64,000 nucleotides of DNA from Synechococcus sp. BIOS-E4-1 (GCF_014279995.1 NZ_CP047935.1:1213243-1277242), one strand, 5' to 3'; shown: positions 8,255 to 17,076, numbered from the stretch's first letter. Notes: generated by a model from the letters alone, not told the origin. A program made the numbers and translations.

Positions 8255-9002
8255 TTCGGACCTTCTTGAGCAGAGCTAATGATTTCGGGCTTTTCGTAGC
8301 AACGCTCAGGGTCATGTTGTCTCTGGCTTTTAATCTTCTTTATTTTTTTAATGAATTCCAAGGTTCGTCTCGGTCTGTTTAGTCTGAAGTCCTGGGTTGA
8401 ATCGTGCCGCTGAGTGGGCTCGCTATTGGTTGCTAACCCTCACTAAGGCTCGTTCGGCGGTAACGATCAATTCGCATTTCCTGGTATCTGCGAGCCAGGG
8501 TGTCACGGCAACGCGCTCGGCGTTGTTTGGTCCGTGGCTCCGGTCGAGTGGATCAGCAGCCTGGCTGGGTTTCTACCACCGCCGTTGCTTAGGTGGAGCG
8601 CGCCATCAAGGGCAGCCGGGTTGTGTTTGGTTCAGCCGGATGATGATGACTATGTCGATGCTGCCATTGCTGCCCTTGCTGGCAGTGGGTTCTGTTCGGG
8701 CCAGCCGTGTTGTGCCCCACTGCCAAGATTGATCAATCGCTTTGGATTGCAAGGTTTTGGTTGGCAGCAGCGTTATCAAGTCGCGAGTTGATGCGCGGCA
8801 GCCTGCACCTGCTCTTCGCAACAGATGCCTGCTTGTGCATCCAAAGCAACACGACCCGCCCGTCTTCCTCTTTGCCTCTGTTGTGTTTGGTATGAAAGGT
8901 ATCGACCGGCCATCTCGTGCTGAGGAGCAGACCGAATGAACGTCGGGGGCTGCTCGATCACTTTTGCGTTGAAACCGCACACGGATCAGAGGGAGAGCAA
9001 TT
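8255..9002. other. Intergenic stretch before mntB
   Basis: Several frames are open across 8397-8980, but none carries a recognisable domain, and they overlap each other in opposite strands. It may contain decayed coding sequence at the right edge of the insertion. A GAGGGAGAGC element at 8989-8998 serves as the ribosome-binding site of the next gene. Confidence 0.4.
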
Positions 9003-9836
9003 TTGCCTGACTTTTTGCTGGAACCCTTGCGTCATGACTTCATGGTGCGCGCGTTGATGATCAGTGCCCTGGTTGGTGGCGTCTGCGGGCTGCTCTCCTG
9101 TTACATGACTCTGAAAGGCTGGGCCTTGATGGGTGATGCCGTGTCCCATGCCGTTCTTCCCGGCGTGGTGCTGGCCTATGCCCTGGGTTTGCCTTTTTCC
9201 CTGGGAGCCTTCGTGTTCGGCGTGGGCTCGGTGGCGACCATCGGATTCGTGAAGCAGAAGTCGAGAATCAAGGAAGACACCGTGATTGGCCTTGTGTTCA
9301 CAGGCTTCTTCGCACTTGGTCTGGTTCTGGTCTCGAAGACTCGCAGCAATATCGATCTCACCCAGATCCTGTTCGGCAACGTGCTGGGGATCTCCGCGGC
9401 TGATATCCAGCAGACCTGGATGATCTGCCTTGTCGTCGTGGCGCTGCTTCTGTTGTTCCGACGGGATCTTCTGTTGTTCTGCTTCGATCCCACCCACGCC
9501 CGCTCGATCGGCATCAACACCGGTTTGCTCCACTACCTGCTGCTGTCGGTGCTGTCGCTCGCGGCGGTCGCAGGCTTGCAGACCGTCGGCATCATTCTTG
9601 TGGTGGCGATGTTGGTGACACCGGGCGCCACGGCTTACCTGCTCACCGACCGCTTTGATCGCATGACCTGGCTGGCCATCGGCAGCAGTGTGATCTCCAG
9701 TCTTCTAGGCGTCTATTTCAGTTACTGGACCGACAGTTCAACGGCAGGCTGCATCGTTCTTGTTCAGACCGGTCTTTTCCTGCTGGCATTTCTGCTGGCG
9801 CCGCGTCACGGAATCTTCTGCCGCCCTCCGTCATAA
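9003..9836 (+). CDS. mntB: Manganese ABC transporter permease MntB
   Basis: A 277-residue ABC-3 family permease with about eight hydrophobic segments. The family hallmarks are LKGWALMGDAVSHAVLPGVV (residues ~37-56), where GDAxSHAVLPG is the ATPase-coupling stretch, and LLSLAAVAGLQTVGIILVVA with AMLVTPGATAYLL in the second half. The start TTG at 9003 is chosen because GAGGGAG lies 7-13 nt upstream and no in-frame ATG precedes it. It completes the MntABC system with the genes at 4552-6338, though it is separated from them by 2.66 kb and an opposite-strand lactonase gene. Confidence 0.85.
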   Translation: MPDFLLEPLRHDFMVRALMISALVGGVCGLLSCYMTLKGWALMGDAVSHAVLPGVVLAYALGLPFSLGAFVFGVGSVATIGFVKQKSRIKEDTVIGLVFTGFFALGLVLVSKTRSNIDLTQILFGNVLGISAADIQQTWMICLVVVALLLLFRRDLLLFCFDPTHARSIGINTGLLHYLLLSVLSLAAVAGLQTVGIILVVAMLVTPGATAYLLTDRFDRMTWLAIGSSVISSLLGVYFSYWTDSSTAGCIVLVQTGLFLLAFLLAPRHGIFCRPPS

Positions 9837-9902
9837 GCCTCTGTCCGATCGTTTACGCATTCCAGTGCTTTGGCTAGGCAGAGCTCAGTAACAATCTTTT
9901 CC

Positions 9903-10496
9903 ATGTCTCTGATGCACCGTTCCTCAGCTGCTGCTGTCGCTTTGGCAGCTTCATCACTGATATGTGCACAGGCTCAGGCCAAGCCTGCCGTTCAGGTTTT
10001 CAGTACTGGCATCACTGAGGCTGAAGTCACTCAGATGCAAAAAGGTTGGTGCGATGCAGTGCTGGCCATCAGTGCCGCCTACCAGAACGGTGGTTACGAC
10101 GCGGCAAGAACCAAGGCGGCGGCTGTGATTGATTCTGCATACGCCTACGACTATGGGCCTGTGGCGTTCAAGCCCACTTACGCCATCGGTGATGAGACTT
10201 TCCGCACCACTCGTGATGGTGCACTCGCCTACTTCGTGGGTCCAGATCCCACAATCCCCCAGTTCAGGGACAAGAAACTGGGATTCGCCACCTATCGCCA
10301 CTGGGTCAAATGTGAGATCAAGGACTATGTCGTGCAGTTGTTGGGTAACACTGCGAACACCATGGGGATGGTGATCCTCACCGATTCGCAAGGCCAGACC
10401 GCTGAACCTGAGAAGACCTGGACCTTCCTTCGCCAAATAGATGGCTCTGTTCGCATCGTGCTGCATCACTCCTCAGCACCATTTGATGCGCGCTAG
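9903..10496 (+). CDS. Secreted protein of unknown function (SnoaL/NTF2-like candidate)
   Basis: From ATG 9903 the product has a clear Sec signal peptide (RSSAAAVALAASSLICAQAQA), cleaved near residue 26. The mature ~170-residue domain begins KPAVQVFSTGITEAEV and contains QKGWCDAVLAISAAYQNGGY, DEFTRTTRDGALAYFVG-like strands and WTFLRQIDGSVRIVLHHSSA at the end. The overall plan (helix hairpin, then curved sheet ending in RIVLHHSS) suggests a cystatin/NTF2-like fold, but this is inference. Two cysteines could form a disulphide in the periplasm. It stands alone downstream of mntB. Confidence 0.65.
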   Translation: MSLMHRSSAAAVALAASSLICAQAQAKPAVQVFSTGITEAEVTQMQKGWCDAVLAISAAYQNGGYDAARTKAAAVIDSAYAYDYGPVAFKPTYAIGDETFRTTRDGALAYFVGPDPTIPQFRDKKLGFATYRHWVKCEIKDYVVQLLGNTANTMGMVILTDSQGQTAEPEKTWTFLRQIDGSVRIVLHHSSAPFDAR

Positions 10497-10567
10497 TTCG
10501 TAAAGGGTTTCCATCGGCTGGGCTGATGTTGGAGAATGGGAGAAACACATCTGCGTAGTCCAGCCTG

Positions 10568-10849
10568 ATGCTCCTCTCCAACCGATCCGTCGTTCGGGGT
10601 TCCCTGGCCGCACTGGCCGCAATCACGCTCGTGGGAGCACAATCGGCCCGGGCCCACCATGTCCCTGGCGACGATCACACCGGCACCCTTCTTTCAGAGA
10701 AGTCCACCAGCACTGCCCAAGGCATGAAATCCATCTTCAGCACCCAGGCTGAAGCTGAGGCCGCTGCCCCGGACTTCAACTGCTCGGGAGCTCACAAGAT
10801 GGGCAATCAGTGGATGCCTTGTTCATCCCATGGACACCGCGCTCACTGA
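10568..10849 (+). CDS. DUF3721 periplasmic protein
   Basis: A 93-residue protein with an N-terminal signal peptide (SLAALAAITLVGAQSARA) and the DUF3721 core: FSTQAEAEAAAPDFNCSGAH followed by KMGNQWMPCSSHGHRAH. The C...H...M...C...H set of residues and the His-rich start (AHHVPGDDH) suggest metal binding in the periplasm. That fits the metal-transport neighbourhood, but no function has been established that I know of. A second DUF3721 gene sits at 32490-32729 beside an RND metal pump. It is a monocistronic gene convergent with the next one. Confidence 0.8.
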   Translation: MLLSNRSVVRGSLAALAAITLVGAQSARAHHVPGDDHTGTLLSEKSTSTAQGMKSIFSTQAEAEAAAPDFNCSGAHKMGNQWMPCSSHGHRAH

Positions 10850-10871
10850 TCGGCTTCTCTGCCTCAGGCCT

Positions 10872-11369
10872 TCACAGCAATGATGGTCTGAGGCGACTTG
10901 GTCGGTAACTGAGCAGAAATGTCTGATCCTCGGCCCTGACCGCAGTGATGCAATCATCTTCTGTGTTCCAGATCCAGATCTGCTGAGGGATCTGATCGGT
11001 GTGATTGATCGTCCTGCTGACGGGCGACCCGTAACGGGTTCTGAGCCCTGCCAGTACCTCCGTCATGGCATCGCCGGGAAGGCTGTAAACCAGCTGTTCC
11101 AACCCTTGTCGACCGAAGCGCAGATCCAGTTGTTCAACGGGGAGTTCACCGATGTGCTGGTTGCTGACGCGATAAACGGCAGAAGAATCCGCTCTCAGAA
11201 ATCGGGCTGTCTCCAGAGAAATCTCCAGACGCTGTTCAACCGTGGTGCTGTCCATGCCCCACTGGAGACCGGGGATGCAGGCCATGACCTGTGCGGGAGC
11301 CGAGAACACGGCGGCTGCAATCAGCAGATGCAGCAGCCATTGCAGCGAGTGTCGCACCATGAATTCCAA
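10872..11369 (-). CDS. Secreted hypothetical protein
   Basis: A 165-residue product with a signal peptide (LLHLLIAAAVFSAPAQVMA) ending near residue 30. The mature domain starts CIPGLQWGMDSTTVEQRL and continues through VSNQHIGELPVEQLDLRFGR, VYSLPGDAMTEVLAGLRTRY and IWIWNTEDDCITAVRAEDQT. The GLxWGMSxxxVE opening with a later beta-rich half resembles small periplasmic beta-proteins described only as hypothetical. The cysteines at the mature N-terminus and in EDDCIT may pair. It is divergently arranged with the YraQ-type permease gene (11528). Confidence 0.6.
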   Translation of the reverse strand: MEFMVRHSLQWLLHLLIAAAVFSAPAQVMACIPGLQWGMDSTTVEQRLEISLETARFLRADSSAVYRVSNQHIGELPVEQLDLRFGRQGLEQLVYSLPGDAMTEVLAGLRTRYGSPVSRTINHTDQIPQQIWIWNTEDDCITAVRAEDQTFLLSYRPSRLRPSLL

Positions 11370-11527
11370 GACGACATCGCCTCCCGGACGTTAGTGGTGA
11401 TGGTCGACGCTGTCAGTTGTGCTCCTGTTCTGCACTCGCCAGGCGGAGAGGTGTCGACATCCCTGCTGCTGATCCCTACGTTGATTGGCGGACTCATCAC
11501 GGATGGGCGTGAACTGCCCTGGGCTGA

Positions 11528-12490
11528 ATGACGCGTCTTGCCACAGCCTGGGCCATCTTCCAAGGTCTTCTGATCGAGGCACTTCCCTTTCTGATGCTGG
11601 GAGTCACCATTGCCGGCGTCGCCCGCTGGCTGGTTCCCCAGTCAGCCTGGGTGCGTCGTCTGCCACGCAATCCTCTGCTTGCACCGATCGTGGGGGCCTT
11701 ACTCGGGTTTGCACTTCCAGCCTGCGAATGCGGCAATGTGCCTGTGGCCCGTCGCCTCCTGGCCAGCGGAGCACCGCTCGGTACGGGATTTGGTTTTCTT
11801 TTTGCTGCGCCGGTGCTCAACCCCATTGTTTTGGCCAGCACCTGGGCGGCATTCCCCGATAAGACCTGGTTGCTCTGGGCCAGGCCTGCAGGGGCTTTTT
11901 TGATTGCTCTTGCTCTGAGCGCACTGCTGGGGTTGATTCCTGAATCCCGTCTGCTCCAGGCGGCACTGTTGGAGGAGCGCAGGCTCAGTCAGCCCCTGTC
12001 CAGCATCGGGCTGCTGGAACGTCGCACAGGAATGGTCGGAGCAGGCCCTGCCAAGAAGCCTGAAATGCAAGCTCGATCATCGGCGCCTCAGCCGCGCGAA
12101 CTTCTTTCCCACAGCACCCGGGAATTCCTCAGCCTGCTCACGTTGCTGGTGCTCGGCAGTGCTCTGGCTGCCGTGGTGCAGACCTGGTTGCCACGAAGCT
12201 GGCTTCTGGCGCTTGGCAGTGCGCCGACGCTCTCGATCCTTGCGCTGATGGTGCTGGCGCTGGTGGTCTCGGTGTGTTCCAGTGTGGATGCTTTTCTGGC
12301 ACTCGGATTTGCCGCCCAGGTCACTCCAGGAGCATTGCTGGCTTTTCTGTTGCTGGGGCCGGTGGTTGATCTCAAACTTGCCGGGTTGTTCACCGTTTTG
12401 CTGACTCCGCGAGCCATTGCAATCACAGCGCTTTCTGCGTCACTGATGGTTCTGTTGATTGGCCAGTGGGTGAACCTGATTCAGCTCTGA
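11528..12490 (+). CDS. YraQ/UPF0718 family permease
   Basis: A 320-residue polytopic permease with two halves, each opening with a conserved block. The first is LPFLMLGVTIAGVARWLVP, then FALPACECGNVPVARRLLAS, the CxCGxxPVxRRL motif characteristic of this family, and GFGFLFAAPVLNPIVLAST. The second is LLVLGSALAAVVQTWLPRSW and VCSSVDAFLALGFA. A charged cytoplasmic loop (ERRTGMVGAGPAKKPEMQ) joins them. YraQ/ArsP-like permeases are linked to metalloid or metal export, but most substrates are unknown. The gene after it encodes the usual TIGR03943 partner, as in the Bacillus YcgR-YcgQ pair. Confidence 0.82.
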   Translation: MTRLATAWAIFQGLLIEALPFLMLGVTIAGVARWLVPQSAWVRRLPRNPLLAPIVGALLGFALPACECGNVPVARRLLASGAPLGTGFGFLFAAPVLNPIVLASTWAAFPDKTWLLWARPAGAFLIALALSALLGLIPESRLLQAALLEERRLSQPLSSIGLLERRTGMVGAGPAKKPEMQARSSAPQPRELLSHSTREFLSLLTLLVLGSALAAVVQTWLPRSWLLALGSAPTLSILALMVLALVVSVCSSVDAFLALGFAAQVTPGALLAFLLLGPVVDLKLAGLFTVLLTPRAIAITALSASLMVLLIGQWVNLIQL

Positions 12491-12491
12491 T

Positions 12492-13202
12492 GTGGTGCCC
12501 GCTCCGATGAGATCTCTGCGTTCCCTGCGTCGGGCTGCTGTTCTCCCCCCTCTGGTGGTCACACTCTGGGGATGGGTGCTGGTGTGGAGCAGTCTTTCCT
12601 CTCGGTTGGATCTGCTTCTGAATGCGGCCTTTCACCCGGTGGTCGCCGTTGCCGGTGTGGTCCTGATGCTGGTTGGACTGATGCAGCTGCGGCTGCGGCT
12701 GGCTGGCCAGCGGCGCCTGCCAGTTGCGCCTCTCGGCTGGCTGTCGTCCGCTCTTGTGGCGTTGTTGATCCTGTTTCTGCCGCCCCAACCATCCTTCAGC
12801 GACCTTGCCGCAAACCGTCCGGACAGTCTTCCGGCGGCACCCACTCTGAGCTTTTTCCTGCCTCCGGAGCAGCGCACCCTGACCGAGTGGGTTCGGCTGC
12901 TTCGCAGTCAGCCTGACCCTGAGTTGCACGCTGGAGATCCTGTGCGGATCAGTGGTTTTGTGCTGGATCGACCAGGAGAACCATTGCAGCTGGCCCGGTT
13001 GACCGTGCGTTGTTGCCTCGCGGATGCCACGCCAGCCGGCCTACTTGTGGACTGGCCTGCCGACGCCGATCCGAAGCCGGATCAATGGTTTGAGATCGAG
13101 GGAACGATGACTGTGCAGGAGAGGAATGGGGTGCCGGTCAGTGTGGTGAAACCGACCAAAGTGACCCTGATCCCAAGGCCTGAGCGCCCGCTCGAACCGT
13201 GA
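12492..13202 (+). CDS. TIGR03943/DUF1980 family partner of the YraQ permease
   Basis: A 236-residue protein with two N-terminal membrane segments (VLPPLVVTLWGWVLVW and VVAVAGVVLMLVGLMQLRL), a third around WLSSALVALLILFLPP, then a soluble domain ending in the family's OB-like motif: DPVRISGFVLDRPGEPLQLA, then LTVRCCLADATPAGLLVDWP and WFEIEGTM. It probably forms a two-component system with the upstream permease; in Bacillus the equivalent pair is YcgQ/YcgR. The start is GTG 12492 or ATG 12507, one nucleotide after the upstream stop, so the genes are translationally coupled. The nearby zinc uptake genes make a zinc role plausible but unproven. Confidence 0.8.
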   Translation: MVPAPMRSLRSLRRAAVLPPLVVTLWGWVLVWSSLSSRLDLLLNAAFHPVVAVAGVVLMLVGLMQLRLRLAGQRRLPVAPLGWLSSALVALLILFLPPQPSFSDLAANRPDSLPAAPTLSFFLPPEQRTLTEWVRLLRSQPDPELHAGDPVRISGFVLDRPGEPLQLARLTVRCCLADATPAGLLVDWPADADPKPDQWFEIEGTMTVQERNGVPVSVVKPTKVTLIPRPERPLEP

Positions 13203-14584
13203 CCATGTCCGCTTCGTCGCCACGGCCACGCCTCTTGCTCGGCTGTCTTGCGGCTCTGGCTGGACTGGCTGTTGTGCAGCAGCAGATCCTGCTGCGACGA
13301 CCACCTCGGCTCCAGTCCGTTGCCATTCAGCCGCTGCGTTCCGGAGCCGCTGCGCTGGATGTCATCTTCAGCAGGCCGATGGATCGTGCCACTGTTGCGG
13401 CCAGTGCACTGGTTCCGGATCTTCCTCACAGCTGGTTCGGGCGACAGGACCGTCTCCGGCTTCTGGTGGAATCCGGCCGTCCCATTGCGGGACCCCTTCG
13501 CCTGCAACTGCTTGGTGAGGATCTGAGGCAGTTGCCCCTGAAAAGCCAGGTGGTCTGGTGGAACCCCAGGCCGCACCTGCTTGCGGTGGTGCCCGGTGAG
13601 GATGGAGAACGGTTGCAGCTGCGCTCGCGAGATGGACGATGGCAGTCGCTTGCGCCTGTGCAGCAACGCATCCTGCAGATTGAACCACTGGGGAATGGCA
13701 GCGGAGTCGCACTGGTCAGTGATGACAGTGAGGCGCGGCAGCGGGTGCTGCTGCGACAACTGGATCAGCATGCTCTGAGCATCCATGAGCAAGGTCTTGG
13801 TGATCCGGGGCTTGGCAGCCTTGAAACGCTGGAGTCCGGAGATTCGGGATCTCTGCTGTTTGCCCATCTGAGCAGCAATCAACTTGGTGAATTGCTGGTT
13901 CAGCTCGGAGGTTTTGAGCCAGACAGTGATCGTGTCTGGATTCAGTCCAGAGGCGAAGCGCGACGGCTTCTGGACTTGAAGCCCAGTGGTCCTCTGCGTC
14001 TGCTGCCCGATGGCAACGGACTGGTGTTGCCGTCTTACGACGGTCTGGAGTTGCTGCCTCTGAATCCTTCCCTGGATGGAGAGGCTCGACAGTCGCTTCC
14101 TGGCAGCCGGGAGGTGAAGGCCTTCTGCTCGGGCTCCGGTCGCGCTCTGCTGGTCCGTCACTGGCCTGACTACCGCCGCTCCCTCGAGCTGGTGATTCCG
14201 GCCCGGCCTCCACAGCAGGTCTGGCTGGGTGAAGCCGGGGTGATGGCGGCGGCCTGCGATAACGGTGGTGATCGCCTCTGGCTGGTGCTGCGGGAAGCCG
14301 GACTACGCACCGAAGATGTGCTTCTGCAGCTCGACAGCGAGGGGCAAGAGATCCGTCGACGCTCCCTGGGGCCATGGCGATTGAGCTCGGGATCGGAACT
14401 CGACTACGACCCGGTGAGTGATCAACTGCTCACGGTGGTGCAGAAGCCTGATGCGGATCATGGACGGATTGCTCTGATTTCCGGCAGCACCCTCAACCTT
14501 GAGGTACTTCAGCAACCGGCAGTGCTGGCGCGTTGGCTGCCGGCTGGAGGCGCATTGACTGACTTTTCTGATCCGTCTCGATAG
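13199..14584 (+). CDS. Membrane-anchored protein of unknown function
   Basis: A 461-residue product with one N-terminal signal anchor (LLLGCLAALAGLAVVQQQIL) and a large extracytoplasmic part. Residues ~40-110 (VAIQPLRSGAAALDVIFSRP, MDRATVAAS) look like an Ig-like SbsA/Big domain. The rest shows repeated short beta units (LLAVVPGEDGERLQLRSRDG; GSGVALVSDDSEARQRVLLR) suggestive of a beta-propeller. GTG 13199 overlaps the upstream stop; ATG 13205 is an alternative. It is the third gene of the YraQ-TIGR03943 operon and ends 6 nt before the Fur/Zur-type box of znuC. No family name is recognised. Confidence 0.6.
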   Translation: MTMSASSPRPRLLLGCLAALAGLAVVQQQILLRRPPRLQSVAIQPLRSGAAALDVIFSRPMDRATVAASALVPDLPHSWFGRQDRLRLLVESGRPIAGPLRLQLLGEDLRQLPLKSQVVWWNPRPHLLAVVPGEDGERLQLRSRDGRWQSLAPVQQRILQIEPLGNGSGVALVSDDSEARQRVLLRQLDQHALSIHEQGLGDPGLGSLETLESGDSGSLLFAHLSSNQLGELLVQLGGFEPDSDRVWIQSRGEARRLLDLKPSGPLRLLPDGNGLVLPSYDGLELLPLNPSLDGEARQSLPGSREVKAFCSGSGRALLVRHWPDYRRSLELVIPARPPQQVWLGEAGVMAAACDNGGDRLWLVLREAGLRTEDVLLQLDSEGQEIRRRSLGPWRLSSGSELDYDPVSDQLLTVVQKPDADHGRIALISGSTLNLEVLQQPAVLARWLPAGGALTDFSDPSR

Positions 14585-14590
14585 GTTGAC

Positions 14591-14605
14591 TGAGAATCGT
14601 TCTCA
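14591..14605. promoter_or_regulatory. Fur/Zur-type operator of znuC
   Basis: TGAGAATCGTTCTCA is a 15-bp inverted repeat (arms TGAGAA/TTCTCA) ending 6 nt before the znuC ATG. Its position between the YraQ operon and the zinc uptake genes, and its match to five other boxes in this window, point to Zur control. The very short distance to the start implies a short or absent 5' leader. Confidence 0.8.
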
Positions 14606-14611
14606 CTGTTC

Positions 14612-15313
14612 ATGAGGGTGGCTCCCCTCGTCGCTCATCGCCTGTCCGTCTCCTATGGCGACCGTGTCGTTGTTGATGATGTTTCGCTGACTCTGGAATC
14701 CGGAACGCTGACGGCATTGGTGGGCGCCAATGGCACAGGCAAATCAACCTTGCTGCATCTGCTGCAGGGCCGGTTGACCCCCTCCGCCGGCAAGGTCGCC
14801 TGCGATGGGATGCCGATTCAGAGTTCTCGTGACCGGGTGGTGTTGATGCCGCAGCGGGGCAGGATTGACTGGTCTTTTCCCATCACGGTGCGTGATTTCG
14901 TCGCGCTCGGGGAGATCGGTCATCAGTCTTTTGGTTGTTGCGACAGGGAGGCGGCTCTGCAGCGTGTCGGACTGGAAACGCTGGCCACACGCCGCCTGGA
15001 TGCCTTGTCGGGAGGTCAGCAGCAACGGGCATTGCTGGCCAGAACGCTGGTGCAGCCGTCTCGGGTTCTGTTGCTGGATGAACCCTGCGCCGCAATTGAT
15101 CCTCCGTCCCGGGAGAAGCTGCTTGCCCTGATGCGGCAACTGGCTGATTCAGGTCACACCCTGTTGGTGAGCAACCACGACTGGGGTACGGCTCTTGATC
15201 TCTATGACCGGGTGATTGTGCTCGATGGTCGTGTCCTGGCGGATGGACCACCGCAGCAGGTGCGCCGCATGCTCAGCAGCCAGCCTGATCGTCTGGAGCA
15301 CAGCCATGAGTGA
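14612..15313 (+). CDS. znuC: Zinc ABC transporter ATPase ZnuC
   Basis: A 233-residue ABC ATPase: Walker A GANGTGKST (38-46), Q-loop LMPQRGRIDWSFPITV (78-93), signature LSGGQQQRALLARTLVQ (132-148), Walker B VLLLDEPCAAID (152-163) and switch His in SNHDW. The RIDWSFPITV segment is the metal-chelate subfamily mark. It pairs with ZnuB, whose ATG overlaps its 3' end by 8 nt, and with ZnuA at 16150. The Fur/Zur-type box directly upstream predicts derepression at low zinc. Confidence 0.9.
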   Translation: MRVAPLVAHRLSVSYGDRVVVDDVSLTLESGTLTALVGANGTGKSTLLHLLQGRLTPSAGKVACDGMPIQSSRDRVVLMPQRGRIDWSFPITVRDFVALGEIGHQSFGCCDREAALQRVGLETLATRRLDALSGGQQQRALLARTLVQPSRVLLLDEPCAAIDPPSREKLLALMRQLADSGHTLLVSNHDWGTALDLYDRVIVLDGRVLADGPPQQVRRMLSSQPDRLEHSHE

Positions 15314-16097
15314 GCTCGATCTCTGGCTGGTGCCATTGCTGATGTCGCTGCTCGTTGGGGTGCTCTGCCCCGTCACCGGCACGTTGCTGGTGACGCAGCG
15401 ACGAGTGCTGCAGGCGAATCTGATTTCCCATGCCGTTCTTCCAGGCGTCGCCATCGCGGTTGGATTCGGCCTGGACCCAGCCATCGGCGGCGTGATCAGC
15501 GGTCTGCTGGGTTCACTGGCGGCTGAGCGCATGCAGCGTGGGCAACCTGCTGGTCAGGAAGCTGTGATCAATACGGTGCTCGCTGGTTTTCTCGGCCTCG
15601 GTGTGCTCTTGATTCCAGTGCTCAACATTCGCCTTGATCTGGAGGCGCTTCTGTTCGGCGATTTGCTGATTGTGGACTGGTCAGACCTCTACAAAGTGCT
15701 TGTGGCTGCCGCTGCGATGGCGTTGTTGCTGCTGACCCGCTACCGACAGCTCGTGTTTCTGGGTGTTGATCCGGATGGTGCTGAGGCTTCGGGTTTGCCG
15801 ATCAGGAGCCTGCAGCTGGTGCAGGCGCTGGTTACTTCCATGGTGATCGTCAGTTCCATGGCTGCTGTGGGAGTGATCCTGGTGATTGGCCTGCTCTGCG
15901 CACCGGTGCTTCCGGGTCTCTGGCGCGTCAGCAGTCTGCGTGCCGCGATGTTTCAGTCGTCGCTGGTGGGCCTGGCCCTCAGTGCCGTGGGTTTCCTGTT
16001 GGCTCTTGCTCTCAACTTGCCTCCCGGCCCCCTGATCGGTGTTGTCTGCATGGTTTTGCTCTGTATCCCGAGACTGCGATCTGCCAGCGCGACATGA
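15306..16097 (+). CDS. znuB: Zinc ABC transporter permease ZnuB
   Basis: A 263-residue ABC-3 permease from ATG 15306 (MSELDLWLVPLLMSLLVG). The coupling-helix motif QANLISHAVLPGVAIAVG and the later VSSMAAVGVILVIGLLCAP block identify the family. About eight membrane segments are present. The start is chosen because it overlaps the znuC stop in the usual coupled arrangement; the longer frame from 15216 would run deep inside znuC. It forms the inner-membrane channel for Zn(II) delivered by ZnuA. Confidence 0.88.
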   Translation: MSELDLWLVPLLMSLLVGVLCPVTGTLLVTQRRVLQANLISHAVLPGVAIAVGFGLDPAIGGVISGLLGSLAAERMQRGQPAGQEAVINTVLAGFLGLGVLLIPVLNIRLDLEALLFGDLLIVDWSDLYKVLVAAAAMALLLLTRYRQLVFLGVDPDGAEASGLPIRSLQLVQALVTSMVIVSSMAAVGVILVIGLLCAPVLPGLWRVSSLRAAMFQSSLVGLALSAVGFLLALALNLPPGPLIGVVCMVLLCIPRLRSASAT

Positions 16098-16110
16098 CTT
16101 GCGCTGCCGA

Positions 16111-16125
16111 TGAGAATGATTATCA
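16111..16125. promoter_or_regulatory. Fur/Zur-type operator of znuA
   Basis: TGAGAATGATTATCA, a 7-1-7 type imperfect palindrome (TGAxAAT-G-ATTxTCA), lies 24 nt before the znuA start. It gives znuA a promoter of its own even though znuCB is immediately upstream. Confidence 0.8.
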
Positions 16126-16149
16126 TTTCCGGAGATATTTTGTCGCATC

Positions 16150-17043
16150 TTGCCTTTCCCTCTCGTCACGGCAGCAGCAGGAACCCTGCTGGCCGCTGCA
16201 TCTTCAGCCCCAACGGTTGTTGCAGTTGACGGCGTTCTTTGCGACATCACCAAGAAGCTGGTGGCTGATCAAGGTCGCGTGATTTGCCTGATCCCGGCGG
16301 GTGCAGACCCGCACACCATGGCCCTCAGGCCTGCTGACCGCAGCTATCTCAGCAAAGCCAAGCTTGTGCTGCTGAACGGTTACAACCTCACCCCTGCTCT
16401 CAAGGGCGTCAAAGCCGGTGGCCCGGTGGTCTCCGTTGGTGAAATTGCTGTTCCCAGCAATCCCATGAATGATCCGCACCTCTGGCACGACCCTGCGATT
16501 GCGGCGTCCATGACCAATGCGGTTGCGGTGAAGCTCAAGCCCGTGTTCAACGGAACGCAGGACGCAGCGATTGATCAACGCAGGGCCGCCATGGATTCAG
16601 TGCTCAGTTCGCTCGGAACCTGGACGGGCCAGCAGATTCAGACAGTTCCTGCTGAACAGCGGGTTCTGATTACAGGACACCGTGCCTATTCCTTCCTGGC
16701 GCGTCGGTTCGGCATCCGTGAACTCCCTGTTGTTGACGAATACGCCACCGGAGGACGGATGCGCCCCTCCAGCCTGGGTGCCATCAGCAAGGCGATCAAG
16801 AAATCTGGAACCAAGGTGATTTTTCCAGAGGCGCTGCCTCCGTCCAAGACGATGCGCCGGATCAGCAAAGCCAGTGGCGTTCCCCTCGCCAGCAAGCCCT
16901 TGTTTGCAGACGGCCAGGCTCCAGGGAAAAGTCTTGTTCAGACAGCTACCAGCAACATCTGCACGTTCGTTGTTGCCCAGGGTGGACGTTGTGATGAGAA
17001 CGGTGCAGCTCAGCTTCAGCAGCGCTGGGCCTCAATCCGCTGA
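16150..17043 (+). CDS. znuA: Zinc ABC transporter substrate-binding protein ZnuA
   Basis: A 297-residue periplasmic metal-binding protein. The signal sequence is short (PLVTAAAGTLLAAASSAPTV). Ligands are seen as His55 (GADPHTMAL), His110 (NDPHLWHDP), His177 (ITGHRAYSFLA) and Asp254 (LFADGQ). The third His in place of Glu marks a zinc type and contrasts with MntC at 4552. The His-rich loop often seen in ZnuA is absent. The start appears to be TTG 16150, with a CCGGAGA 15-21 nt upstream and no in-frame ATG before it. An outer-membrane protein gene follows 33 nt downstream and is probably co-transcribed. Confidence 0.85.
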   Translation: MPFPLVTAAAGTLLAAASSAPTVVAVDGVLCDITKKLVADQGRVICLIPAGADPHTMALRPADRSYLSKAKLVLLNGYNLTPALKGVKAGGPVVSVGEIAVPSNPMNDPHLWHDPAIAASMTNAVAVKLKPVFNGTQDAAIDQRRAAMDSVLSSLGTWTGQQIQTVPAEQRVLITGHRAYSFLARRFGIRELPVVDEYATGGRMRPSSLGAISKAIKKSGTKVIFPEALPPSKTMRRISKASGVPLASKPLFADGQAPGKSLVQTATSNICTFVVAQGGRCDENGAAQLQQRWASIR

Positions 17044-17076
17044 TTGATCTGTACACATTTTTGAATTTTTGATCCA

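Noticed and set aside
8397-8980. Several overlapping frames before mntB
   Set aside because: Mutually overlapping, no family, no ribosome-binding sites.
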